A stretch of 64,000 nucleotides of DNA from Pyrrhosoma nymphula. Its lineage: Eukaryota; Arthropoda; Insecta; Odonata; Coenagrionidae. Below, one piece after another: positions 12,006 through 23,015 of this stretch (position 1 is its first letter; each line of letters begins with the position of its first letter). Below the pieces are notes generated by a model. The model was given only the letters and a program-made list of their open reading frames with translations. It made no database searches and was not told the DNA's origin. The DNA lies in NCBI GenBank assembly GCA_963573305.1, contig OY754332.1, forward strand, positions 137,881,977-137,945,976. The letters run 5' to 3'. The translations under genes and the position numbers were made by a program.

Positions 12006-13259
12006 AAAATATGTGACGATTTTATGCATGAATCATTTCAATCTTCGTACAGGAGATCTAAAAAATGAGCGTGAACTACTTAATGTACACCGTGACTTTA
12101 TCTATTTCTGTGCAAGGCCGTTAGTTGCCCCGGGAGTTCCTTTTAGTTCAGCGTCGTTTATATACTATGTGAAACGTTATCAAACAGCAACATATTACGT
12201 GAAAGGTGCATTATTATTTTATCGAGTTCAGGGTGAGATTATAGCGAAGTGGTCATCAATAGGTAAAAACTTGTGGGTAGGTGTTTCTACATGATTAGTT
12301 TATTACGCTGACCCCGGTTTCAAAAAGCAAGTGTCATATTCAGAACAAAACAAAAAGTAAGCTAGAGAAATGACAAATGTTCGGCCTCAAAAACGACGCT
12401 GTGTGTTTGAAGTGTTGAAACCGCGGTCGGCAAGATATAGCATGTCGTGTGAAAATACTAAATGTTTACTGTTGAAATTGCTCCATTCCACGAGGTATTT
12501 CACACCTTGGAATATCCCTATCGGCGAAGTTTATCCTAACATCTTCAATGCCTGTGAGTGGGGAAAATGATTTTGGGGAAGGCAGACGTGGGACGCCTGA
12601 CCTACATCAATGTGATCAATTGGTGTACTCCATGCAGCGGCAGCATAAAAGCGCTCCAAGCAGGAGGGGTCGAGAGGGGGGAAAGATCCCCCTTTAGTCC
12701 TCGCGAGGGGATTATGCCCCACTGGCCTGTTTACTCCTCCACGCCGTGCGCGGCTGCGGAGGCCAGGCGGCGGGGAGAGGGGCGTTCGAAATCCGCCACA
12801 GTGGTGATTCCGATCGCAGAGCAAATACGCCCCCCCGGCCCCACCCGCGGGACACGGCGCGGGGGCGGAGCGGGAGAAGGCGAAGTGGGAAACATTCCGA
12901 GGCACGAGGTCGATAAGGGAGTCTGCCGGAGACAGAATATATACTTCGCGCCACAACCGTTTCCAGGCAAAATCCCTGGCATTGGTTGGCGAGGTGGTTG
13001 GGGAGGCGGCGGCGAAGATACTCGCGAAGACGCCACACCACGGCACGATTTGGTTCGTCCACGATTCCAGAAGGAGATTAACGGAAGGACGCTTCCCCGC
13101 CAGAGCGAAGGGCACTCGGGGGAGATTCTGGTAACCTATCACTGCGCTTTCCGTTTTATCCATCAATTCTGGTTAAATTTCATTTGAATGTACTATAATA
13201 TTTTAGTAACAATACAATCAACATCAGCAACATACATCAATTCTATGATTAGTTAGTTG
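12006..13259. other. Non-coding stretch with GC-rich island (12.6-13.1 kb)
   Basis: About 500 bp from roughly 12,590 to 13,140 is much richer in GC and CpG than its surroundings. Long frames of about 210 codons are open on both strands over the same bases, which is what high GC produces by chance; neither frame has recognisable domains. A TATATA stretch sits at about 12,938-12,944 inside it. It could be a CpG island at a promoter or a piece of a GC-rich repeat; I cannot tell which. Confidence 0.45.
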
Positions 13260-13730
13260 AAGGTCTCCACTCCACTCTTCTTCCTGCCAACCAGTTTATT
13301 CCCCAATAAGTCTTCTTTTTGAAGTCCGTCAAAATTTGCCAGGTGTATTACATCTTTGGTCTTTCTATTTAATTCTTTCCATTGATTTTTTCCATCCATT
13401 ACTGTCATCACTGGCTGCTATGTCTCATAATGTGTCCAATAAGTTTGTCTATTCTTCTCCCCAGAATTTTCATCAAACGTATTTTCTCCCCAGCCCTTCG
13501 TAGATCATCTTCATTAGTGATTCCCTCGGTCTATTTGATCATCTTCATTCTCCGATAAAACCACTTTCCATTGATTCTAAGACCCTTTATTCTGTTACTC
13601 TCATCGCCCAAGCTCCACTGTCGTGTTAATGTATGCTCCAAATGCATGTTTCAATTAAGCCCGTCCTAACTCTTAACCTTGTTTTTCTAGCTGCAAGTAG
13701 ACTCTTCTTCTGATGGAATTCATATACTGA
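13260..13730 (-). pseudogene. RTE-type LINE C-terminal fragment
   Basis: Minus-strand translation through frameshifts gives RRMKMIKWTEGITNEDDL-like blocks followed by LMKILGRRIDKLIGHIMRH, corresponding to the conserved C-terminal region (RRMEKMRWTERKTYEEVL, RQGRWLEGVMR) of the RTE-type copy at 19.9 kb. The remainder is too decayed to read. Confidence 0.55.
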
Positions 13731-15080
13731 TATCACTGTGCTGTCATTTCGCTGCACATATCCGATTTATTTTTTCTATTTCTGCGCCCAAGCCGTACCA
13801 TATGTCATATATGTCGATTTCGTCCGGGAGTAGAGACATTAGTCGATGATCGCTAGTTAGAAATACATTTTTTCTGAGACCAAGGTGGAAAGTTGATTTG
13901 AGCGATCGAAGAGAAAATAATTTCAGTCAACAACAGTCCATTTTCGCCGCGTAAGGGCTAGAATGGGTTATCCACTCCGCAGCGAATACATTCATCTGGA
14001 AAGGTGTGGCAGAATTTTTTTTTTAATTCTATGTCGGCTATTGTGTAATATTTTTATTATATATACCAACTATCCGTTTTACTCCAACGACGATTCCGTT
14101 ATCCGAGTAGGATATTGAATGGGTGAGTAAAAGGGTAGTGTCAGAGATACTACGGAGCTTGAAACGTTAAACATAAGATTGGAATACTACTGGAACAAAA
14201 TTCCCCTTAGGAGTGCGTTCCCTTTTTTAAATTGGCCCTTGACGTGGAAAATGTATTATTTTATTTATTTTCAATTACAGCCGATCAATCACACATGATT
14301 TCTGAAAAATGCCAGAATTAACGGTTGTATATTTTATCTAAACGAGAATGAGTTTCCTCCTCACAATAGATACATTATTATTATATTGACCGAGGAAGTT
14401 TCGTCACTGTTAGTGACCTATTTGATGAATTAAACACGAATGAAATTCATTCCGCGCGCAATCGTGAAATACTAGCGGGCTCATGTCACAGCACAGACTT
14501 CTTAAATATTTCCATTAGAAGGCTAGTTACAACATTTGTACCCTCAACTTAAACGATTCCTTTTATGCTCTTTAATGCTTCATGTTGATAAAAGTCCACG
14601 TTTAATTTCGTTAATATCTACGTACATCAATCGATACTGCGACCATCTGAGCGATGATCAAAAACAAATGAAAGTAAATGGATTAAGGGTATTAGAGGCC
14701 CAGTTCATGAACCAACTCTTTCTGGATATGTTTTGCCATTCCACATAAAAAATTGAGACTTTTGTATATTTTAAGCATTACCATGGGAGTTTTGATAATT
14801 AAAACTCATTCTACGGAGTGCAAGAGATGGAAGATTGTTTACATGCGAAAGTCGCGTTTTAAATTCCCACAAGAGGACGAGTTTGTTGCACAGCGTGACT
14901 GGCGCAATAATGGTTACCGCCAAGATGGCGTGTTGTGACAGAGATGCACTGTTTCCTTGGCAAAGCGTTCTCGACGGCGAGTACACGTGAGAAGGCAATC
15001 ATTGCCTCGCCTCGTCAGCCTTCAAGCTTCGAGACGTAAACAGGTTGTTAACCTGCCATGCGACCTTTGCGCTGTGAGAG
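13731..15080. other. No gene recognised
   Basis: AT-rich sequence with only short open frames. I found no family resemblance, no inverted repeats and no splice-delimited exon. Confidence 0.45.
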
Positions 15081-15088
15081 AGGGCAAG

Positions 15089-15140
15089 TATATATGAGTT
15101 GACGGACAGCAAAGAGCTTAGCGTCAGAAGCACCATCATG
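15089..15140 (+). promoter_or_regulatory. Candidate TATA-type core promoter
   Basis: A TATA-like GTATATATGA (15,089-15,098) is followed after about 30 bp by a plausible start region and then an ATG in a CACCATC context at 15,138. This spacing resembles compact insect promoters. The downstream frame is only 42 codons (to about 15,266) and unrecognised, so either the first exon is short or this is chance. Confidence 0.3.
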
Positions 15141-16060
15141 TTGGTTCCGCTAGGGGAATGGACTCTTACGATTGATGAAGCGCTTCGCTGCGGAACCTCA
15201 CTCGTGAAACCGTGTCGGCAAGGACGTGACCCGGTTGCTAAGTCGCAGAACCGCCCACCTATTTAGGATCTCCAAGGACGGGAAAATCTGGATCACGTGA
15301 AAGTATCTTACGTGAATAGTACTTTCATCGCCAACATTTGTGGGAATGCATCGCAAACGGCGGCCACGGTAGCTAGGGTTCAAAAGTCAAGGGTTCGACT
15401 TTCACCTCTGGAATTGATGCTGAGCTGTCCTAGGATTAAAGCCTTAGGCTAAGCGCTGCCATATAAGCATAGAAGTTTGATCTACCAAGCCCACTTCCGT
15501 TCCATAGATAACTCGCCAGGAGCGGTAGCTTTGTTAGGGAATTCATTTGCCTGGAGGATGGGCTCTATGCTAACGCACAACTCGGGCACCCACTCATCTT
15601 CTAAAATAAGTTACCGCGATATTTTCCATAGTAATATCTGCATAGAGAATCTCGTCTTTTATTCTAAACGTTGGGCATGGATCAAGTTAAAAAAATAATC
15701 AAGTTACAGTACCGTATTTGACGGCATAAAAGACGCTCTTTTTTCTCAAAGTAATCGCTAGAACATCAACCCCGGGTCTTATATGCGGAGGTGAGTCCAT
15801 AGGCGGGTTTAAGTCATCCCAGACACTCTCTAATGTAGTCAAATTTAATTCAAGATGGTAAGTAGTACCCAGTCTTTCTCCAAAGTATTATTATTTACTT
15901 AGACGATGTCGTGGTTGTTATTATTATAACCGTTATTATCAAAACGAACGGTACCATTAATGTCGATATTTAGCGCTGTGATTGCTCCTGCGTTGTCGAA
16001 GAGCAGTGTGTCGAACGTCAATTACACGTGATACAAGACTAGGGAATATAATGCCCCTAA
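15141..16060. other. No gene recognised
   Basis: Only short frames. A B-box-like GGGTTCGACTTTC near 15,391 hints at another degraded tRNA-like SINE piece, but nothing else around it supports this. Confidence 0.4.
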
Positions 16061-16089
16061 TTAGTAAAATGGGGGTCGTAGTGGCCTAG

Positions 16090-16300
16090 TATAGCGAAAC
16101 TTGGTGGCACTCACCAGCGGAGGATAAGAGGACACTGACTGCAAACCAAGCTTTGATGAGCGGGAAAAGTTTATCAAAGGACTCCCGCAGGGTCCTCTGG
16201 AAAAAGGCTCGGCCTCCTCATCCCACATCTAATGTATGCTTTCCTTTCCTCTGCGTCATGCTCATCACAAGCGAGTGCCACCAAGTTTCGCTACACCTTA
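16090..16300. repeat. Inverted repeat with 21-bp shared arm
   Basis: AGCGAAACTTGGTGGCACTC occurs at about 16,094-16,113 and again, reverse-complemented, at about 16,276-16,295. The right arm lies at the head of the SINE-like repeat that follows, so the left arm may be the head of a second copy in opposite orientation. Confidence 0.65.
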
Positions 16301-16580
16301 TAGAGCGCTGAGCAACAGACCTGAGAGTCCCGGGTTCCAATCCGAGTGAAGCCTCTCTGGACACCCCCTCCGAAAATCCTCGCGGTGCGACCGTCTGATT
16401 GTCAGAACTTCGTGGCAAATGGCACGTGGCCCAGAGAAAGGAACTGGCCCCCTACACTGAATGCGTGAATTTCACACGCCAATGGCTTAGTATGGGGTGA
16501 GCTCTACTCCCACCGATCAAAGCCACCTCGGGTTGAAACACTGTGTGTGTGTGTGAATTATTAAAACCAGACAAAACAAA
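16268..16580 (+). repeat. tRNA-derived SINE candidate
   Basis: A tRNA-like head with TAGAGCGCTGAG near 16,299 and the B-box-like GGGTTCCAATCC near 16,331 is followed by an unrelated body and a (GT)n tract at about 16,543-16,554. The order head, body, simple-repeat tail is that of a tRNA-derived SINE. The first part overlaps the inverted repeat described separately. Confidence 0.55.
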
Positions 16581-18064
16581 CAAAATTACATCTAAACGTA
16601 GGGCATGTTACTCCCATGCGGATTTTGACACTACTTAAATGATTTTGCCAAAAAAGTGTAATACATATTTCGGTAATGTTACGAAAATTTGTCTCCGTTG
16701 AAACCGGTTTACAGAGAACCTTATAATCCCAAAACCGTAAACACGGTGCCGCGCTTTGGCGTGGACTGTAAAAACTTGTGTTTCCTGAATATGTCCCAAG
16801 TACACGGCTACTCTGCTGGTTAATTTTTCAAATTCTACCGGGTCCGTCGACGCAACTTTGTTCGGCGCCGTGAACGTAGGCAGCCGAGGGTACTCACGTG
16901 TGATGCACACGGCGTACATGTAGTCCGTATGGCCAAATGTCACGCAAGGGTCGCCCTGACACGATAGAGGGGGACAGGGTCGTTGAGACCACAAGACATT
17001 TGTTCATTGTACCGCTGAGTGCCGCAAAGGCCTCAACCTCACTGCCACATATCCTCCGATCTTACTCCCATCGACGTCGTGACAATTTCGAGTCTGGGGG
17101 ACTATCCTCCGCTCGTTTCACAAAAACTTCCCAGCGCCACAACATTTCTCTCGCTCGCCCCTCTCAACCTGGGGCTCGATCACGGTTCTCCATAACGCGT
17201 GCGCTCGCGTTGCCATTAGTTTTCAAATGCACACATGACAGCGAAAACTTGATCGTAATCATTCTAATTTTGTCAGGTTCTTTCAATAATTAGTGTTATT
17301 TTATGCAGTGCGTTATTACTGTCGGAATAAAAATTATGGATACCCGAGTTCGCAGCCTGATAGCTAATGAACGAATAGACCTATATGAAAAGATGTCACG
17401 CCAAATTTTGACTTCTTTCATTTTACGTTTATTTATATAAGCAAAAAAATTATATGATTATTTCTTCTATTTTTTATGACATCGAGAATAAAAAAGTACC
17501 GGTTTTTTGAAGCCTTTCAACCAAGCCTCCACTTTGAAAATGTAACTTAAAAACTTGAGATTCGATCAAAACCAAATTCCACCACTAGTTGGATAAAAAT
17601 GTTTTCTAATGTACTTCAAAGTTTCAGCTTTTTATATTTAATCAAACAAAGTTTGTTATCAAGTAACTACCTGCACTTTTATTCTTGACTGAAAGGTCGC
17701 ACCAAAGCGTGATTGGCCGCGTTGTGGAGCGTAAAAGATGAAATACTCACTGATATCATTCTCCGCGTTTTAGCGAAAACCAGTGTTTTTACATTGAAAG
17801 TTATTTGAAAAGCGTTTTCGTTAAGTCTAGTAGGCGACCGGCTCGTCCGGATTTACCGTTGCCGGGATGCGCTGTTGCCCAGTTCGCGCGCTCTCCCCGG
17901 GACAATAGGACCAGACGCCAAACTTTCACTCTCACCCATCAACTACAGTTTACAGTATGAGTCAGTTGCTTTAGCTGAACCTTTACGATATACATTGTCA
18001 CCATGCTACCCTCTTCAGCTCACTCCACTTTTGTCTGTAGTATTGTTCTCGCGCGTGCCTAAAC
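16581..18064. other. No gene recognised; 5' flank of transposase copy 1
   Basis: A 119-codon minus-strand frame (16,635-16,994) and a 118-codon plus-strand frame (16,937-17,293) overlap end to end and resemble nothing I know. From about 17.4 kb onward the sequence is probably the 5' part of the element carrying transposase copy 1, but no terminal inverted repeat could be matched. Confidence 0.4.
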
Positions 18065-19519
18065 ATGCCTCCCCGTTCTCCTATGTCTGAAGGTGAGATT
18101 GCGATGATTGCAAGTGCGATTTGTTTTTTTGAATTGGAAGGTGAAGAAGTTGGTGATAAACGTTATCCAGTGTATGAAAAAGTGTCCAAGTGTTTGGGGG
18201 TGTCCAAGACGACGGTGAAGAGGATTGGTGCCGCTCACAAGGAGAACGCTGAAGACTTGTCACCTGATTCAAGAAGGAATAAACTTTGTACTTCGGGGAG
18301 AGGACGTCCGTCGATCAAACTGGATTAATTCACTCTGGGAACAATTAGGAGAAGTATTCATGACTTTTACATGCGTAATCTATTTCCGACTATAGGTAGC
18401 CTGCATTCCAATCTCGTGCAAAATATGACGGATTTTCCGGAAATGTCTCAATCTACCCTTCTAAATATTGTCAACAAACTTGGCTTCCGTTTTAAAAACT
18501 TAACAAAAAGCCCATCTTAATGGAATCTGTGACAGTAGCAGCATCATGACATACATTTTTAAGGAAGATGAAAGAACTTCGTTCTGAAGGGTATAATTTA
18601 TATTTTTACGAATGAAACGTGGTGTGGACAAAATCATACTAAGAGTCATGGGCGGCAAGAAAATATCATCGAGTCACTTAACGCCGATTTAACAAATTAC
18701 AACCAATTTAGAGGGCATGTTCAACAAACATATATGGATGACTGGGTGGTTTCAAAACTCCATCTGGTGCTGGAAAGAGGGTGATAATTCTACACATTGG
18801 AAGTGAAGATGGATTTTTACCTGGCGCTGAGCATTTAATTGGAAAGAAAGGTACCGGAGACTATCACAATGAAATGAATTCCGCCCATTACGAAGAGTGG
18901 TTTAAAAAGGTCCAAGCATGTTGCCAAAAAAATCTGCCATCGTCATTGATCAAGCTCCGTATTAAACTATGGTTGATCCTTCGACGAGGAATCCGGACAT
19001 GAAGTGGAGGAAAAATGAAATAATATCGTGGGTTTCTAAAAAGAACGTCGCTATGCCTCGGAATGTTGAAAAGTTTGAACAACTGACAAAATCCGAACTT
19101 ATTGTCCTTGCATGGCCATACTTTCAAGCACCTGTAAAAATGCTTGAAAAACTTACGCAGCAGCTGCGATCTGACATTCAACTTGTTTGGTTACCCGTAG
19201 CTCATTGTGAGATCAATCCCATTGAATAGATTTGGGCATTTGCTAAGGGCAAGGTAGCAAAATTTAATTTGTTCAACGCTGCAGAGAAGGGAAAAAGCAT
19301 GGAGGTAATAAATACGCTCTGCCAAGAATCTTTACTTTCTGTAACTCCTGAACTGCGGTGGAAGTGTATTTCCTATGCAAAAATGATAGAAAATCATTAC
19401 TGGGAAAAAGATAACTTAACAGACGATGTCCCTACTGTGGAGCTACTAATAATAAATTTCATGGAATCTTCTGAATCTTCCGAACACATAGACTCTTCTG
19501 AAGAAGACGAATATGAATA
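18065..19519 (+). pseudogene. IS630/Tc1-type DDE transposase, copy 1 (decayed)
   Basis: The frame starts with ATG at 18,065. Its N-terminus (SEGEIAMIASAICFFELEGE, then CLGVSKTTVKRIG) looks like a helix-turn-helix DNA-binding region, followed by GRPSIKLD. The catalytic half includes ILHIGSEDGFLPGAEHLIG, GDYHNEMNSAHYEEWFKK, VIDQAPY and NPIE. The second Asp (18,948) and the Glu (19,224) are separated by 91 residues, exactly as in copy 2. The gene is dead: stops follow SIKLD, the first-Asp block (expected YTDETW) reads YE-stop, there are frameshifts near 18.5-18.8 kb, and stops lie inside the DQAPY and NPIE blocks. The C-terminus is acidic and Ser-rich (EDEYE at the end). No terminal repeats were found, so the element ends are unknown. 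Confidence 0.8.
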
Positions 19520-19590
19520 AATTTAAACAAATTTGTAAATAGTAATGTTATATTTTGTAAATACTTGTGTAAATAATAAGCTGTAAATAC

Positions 19591-19650
19591 AATTTTTAAA
19601 CATACCAGTGGAGGTCCAAAGCCATCATAGGAAAAGGTGATGGGAAATCG
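19591..19650. repeat. Conserved 60-bp block downstream of transposase copy 1
   Basis: By my count this block matches 45 of 60 ungapped positions in the block at 57,861-57,920, which sits at the equivalent place downstream of transposase copy 2. On the minus strand both encode a similar peptide around GFGPP, with several conservative replacements. It may be an element-specific regulatory or terminal sequence, or the end of an antisense frame. Confidence 0.65.
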
Positions 19651-19759
19651 AAATAATAACTTCTTAGCAAATAAGTTAAAAAAAGAAATAAATAGACACG
19701 AAGAAATAACAAACAATACCTACTGACATTTGAGGCCGAGCATTGCGTAATGCCAGAGA

Positions 19760-19785
19760 CATGGTGTATACATATATACACCATG
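19760..19785. repeat. Perfect palindrome, 11-bp arms
   Basis: CATGGTGTATA (19,760-19,770) and TATACACCATG (19,775-19,785) are exact reverse complements with a 4-nt spacer. It lies between transposase copy 1 and the end of the RTE-type LINE. Function unknown. Confidence 0.8.
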
Positions 19786-19865
19786 GCTCGCTGCACCGAG
19801 CGTGGTCGAGACAAGATTAATACCGGCTACGCTACTACGAATATAGCCATACCTACCAATGCGGT

Positions 19866-22402
19866 CATTCATTCATTGCAGTAGTCTACCGGTTAGAGGT
19901 AGGTTGTGAAGAAAGTCAGAGAATATCCAACGAACCCCTTCACGTGCCGTGCCCTATCTACCTCTAGAATTTCTTTCTTCATCTCAGCATAAGTCCTACA
20001 TTTATTCATCCCGTCCATAGAACCGATTTTCTTCCTTCCCCTTCCCCGCTTACCCAACATCCTACCCTCTATCACGGTCTTCAGCAAACCATCGCCCCTC
20101 ATTACCCCTTCCAGCCACCTACCCTGTCTTCCTCTAATCTCATCTATAAGTTTCCTCTCCTCGCCCACCATGTCAAGCACTTCCTCATATGTCTTCCTTT
20201 CCGTCCAACGCATCTTCTCCATCCTCCTCCACACCCACATCTCGAAAGCCTTCAGCCTATTTTCGTCTTCCTTTCTCAAGGTCCACGTTTCTGCCCCATA
20301 CAACGCCACACTCCATATCAAGCTCTTCAACAGCCTCTCTTTTACATCCTTACTTAAGGTCCCCGTCATCAGCTCCCTTCTATTATTGAACGCTTCCTTC
20401 GCTAGCGCTATTCTCCTCATAATGTCTTTGCTACTATGTCCTGTTTCTTCTAGCGTACTCCCCAAGTAATTAAATGTTTCTACTTGCTCCAGTTTGTGAC
20501 TTCCTACTCTTATCACCAGCTTCGCTTTCTTTGTCCTAGATAATCTCATTACTTTTGTTTTCCTATTATTTATCTTCATTCCGTATTTCTCACACTGCTT
20601 TTCCAGTGCATCTACTAAAGTTTGCAATCCTTTCGATGGCCGACTGACCAACGCCTGGTCGTCTGCGAATCTAACCGACTTTATCCACTGGCCTATACCT
20701 ACTTTCATTCGCACATCTAGCTCATTCCATGCCTCTCTTACCATTTCCTCAGCATATATGTCAAAAAGTAAAGGCGACAACGTAAACCTTGCAGTACCCC
20801 GCGACCTATAACTGCCCACCCTGATATACCGTCAGCTACCCTTACCTGAGCCCTCTGCCCCATATATAAGTTTCGGATGAGTCTCCTGTCACGCCAATCT
20901 ATTCCTATTTTCCCCAGTATCTGCATTAGTTTCTCCCAGTTTTCTCTGCCAAACGCCTTTTCGAAATCTACAAATTAAGCGAAAACATCCTGATTATGCT
21001 CTATGTTTCTATCTATAAGTGTCCTCATTACCGCAATCGCGTCTTTGGTTGCCCTCCCCTTCCTGAACCCAAATTGGTCATCGCCTAAATAGCAGTTTGC
21101 TCTGCTCTCCAACCTTCTATTTAGTACTCTAAGCAACACTTTTGCCGCGTGCGAAATTAAACTGATTGTTCTATACTCCTCGCATTCTGACGCTTTCTTC
21201 TTCTTCGGGATAGGTATTAATACTGTTTTCATGAAATCCTCTGGCCATACTCCTTCCTCGTAGATCCTGCGAATAAGTTCGAAAAACGATTTTCTCCCCT
21301 TACTACCTAGATTCTTCAGTAGCTCCGAAGGTAGGTTATCGGTTCCCACGGCTTTTCTACCCTTCATCTCTCTTAATACCCTCTCCATTTCGATGTCAAG
21401 TAACTCTGGTCCGAGGTTATCCTTATCTATTGTTCCTACATCCTCTAGATCTAGGCTAAGGGGTATATTCTCGCTGTCATATAGCTCCTTTGCCGCTCCT
21501 GCGATGCCTGTTTTTATAACCTCCCATCTTCTCTCTATTGTTCCCATCCGCTTTGCTTCACGTATGTTGTTTTCTACCAGCTCTTGGCATTCCCTCCTTT
21601 TCAACCCTTTCAATGCTTCAAGGTTCCACTTCTTTATCTTCCTACCTTTACAAAGCCTTTTGAATCTAACTTCACACTTCATCATCACCAAGTTATGATC
21701 TGAGTCCGCATCCGCCCCTGGATAGCTACGCGAGTGTTTTGCACTGTTCCTAAATCTCTGACTAACCATTATATAATCAATTTGGTATCTCCCAGTGTCA
21801 CCCGGCATTTTCCATGTGTACCTACGCCTGGGGTGATGTTTAAACCAAGTGTTTGTCACTACTAATTTATTTCTTCTACAAAATTCAACTGCCTTTTCAC
21901 CGTGATCATTTCTTCTTCCTAGCCCAAACCCTCCCACTTCTAATCCGTCCCTCCCTTCCCCCACCACTGCATTCCAGTCACCCATCACTATCAGGTTTTT
22001 CTTTCCCGGCACTTCTCTAATTATTTCTTCTACTTGTTCGTACACCTCTTCCTCCCTATGGTTGCTCGTAGGCATGTATACCTGGACCAGTACGAAATTC
22101 GTCGGGCGTGATTTTATTTCTACCACTTGTATCCTGTCGCTCTCCTGTTCAATGTTTACCACCCTCAGTCTCAATTTTGTGTTCAGTACCATGCCTACCC
22201 CACGTTGACTCTCATCTCCCCCACTATAGATTACCCTGTAACTATCATTCCAATAGTCCCCGCTATCCTTCCATCTCACCTCGCACAATCCCAAAGCATC
22301 TATTTTTCCTTTTTCCATTTCCTGCTTAATATTTTCAAGCTTCCCGGCCCTCATCATGGTCCTTACGTTCCAAGTTCCTATTTTTACCACTTTTCCTCCT
22401 CT
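19866..22402 (-). mobile_element. RTE-type LINE, nearly full-length single ORF
   Basis: The minus-strand frame opens near 22,402 and encodes an apurinic-like endonuclease (IGTWNVRTMMRAGKLENIK, QVYMPTS, GDWNAVVGEG, YQIDYIMVSQRF, SDHNLVMM) and then a reverse transcriptase (FGFRKGRATKDAI, FVDFEKAFGRENWEKL, FADDQALVS at 20,643-20,669, YLGSTLEETG) and a C-terminal domain (YGAETWTLRKEDENRL, RRMEKMRWTERKTYEEVL). It needs repair at only two places: one in-frame stop at 20,975 just before FVDFEKAF, and a single-base loss near 20,785 just before LSPLLFDIYAEE. The frame ends at 19,893 and the sequence finishes in an (ATGA)n-like tail near 19,866-19,880, as RTE elements do. No initiator ATG is in the expected position, so the very 5' end may be missing. 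This is the best-preserved RTE copy in the window and the reference for the fragments upstream. Confidence 0.85.
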
Positions 22403-22558
22403 TCTTTCTCGTCAACTTCTCGTCAACAAAACAAAAAAGATCACTTTACCCGGTACCTCATCCATCCCACTTCCCAAGTTCCCGTGCAATTTATTTATTA
22501 TAGAAAGAAGTTCAGACTCTGAACAGGGATCACAGAAGAAGGATGAGTAAATGGGAGT

Positions 22559-23015
22559 TTAAAGTGATTTAAAATCAGTGACTGAGAATGATTTTTGTTT
22601 TGTAAAATGAGAATTAAATTGGTCAGCCATAGCACATAAACTATTGCCATCTGTAATATTTGGAAGAAACCTTTTTTTGGTTACACCCTTGTGGCTATTA
22701 ATGATATCCCATGCAGCTTTTGTTTTGTTATTGGCCTTAAGCAATTTCATATCATTACAGGTTCTTTTAGCAGTAATTAGGACTTTACGATAATGCTTTT
22801 TTAATTCCCTATACTTTTTCTGCAGTTCATTATCATAGGAGTACTTCAGTGATCGTGCCCAGGTTTTAAGAATTTTAGACATATTTCGGATATCATTTGT
22901 TATCCAAGATTTAAAATTATTCCTTTTCTTTTTCAATTGTAGAGGAAAGGCAATGTTAAACTTATGTAGATATATATCATAGAAGTTAAAGAAACCTTTT
23001 TCAAATGAGAATTCT
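22559..23015 (-). pseudogene. LINE B, endonuclease-RT linker (3' piece)
   Basis: Minus-strand translation reads SEFSFEKGFFNFYDIYLHKF, then NNFKSWITNDIRN, KHYRKVLITAKRTCNDMKLL and NKTKAAWDIINS, the linker between endonuclease and reverse transcriptase in Jockey/CR1-type ORF2. It continues the protein interrupted at 25,949 by insertion of LINE A. The frame stops at 22,559 near the start of the RTE element's 5' flank, so the RT domain of LINE B is missing here. Confidence 0.75.

Noticed and set aside
12531..13187. Overlapping 200-codon genes on both strands
   Set aside because: The open frames coincide with a GC-rich island, where stops are rare by composition; no domains or splice signals support either strand.
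20170..20469. Plus-strand Ser-rich proteins at 20.2-22.5 kb
   Set aside because: They are antisense shadows of the RTE-type LINE on the minus strand.
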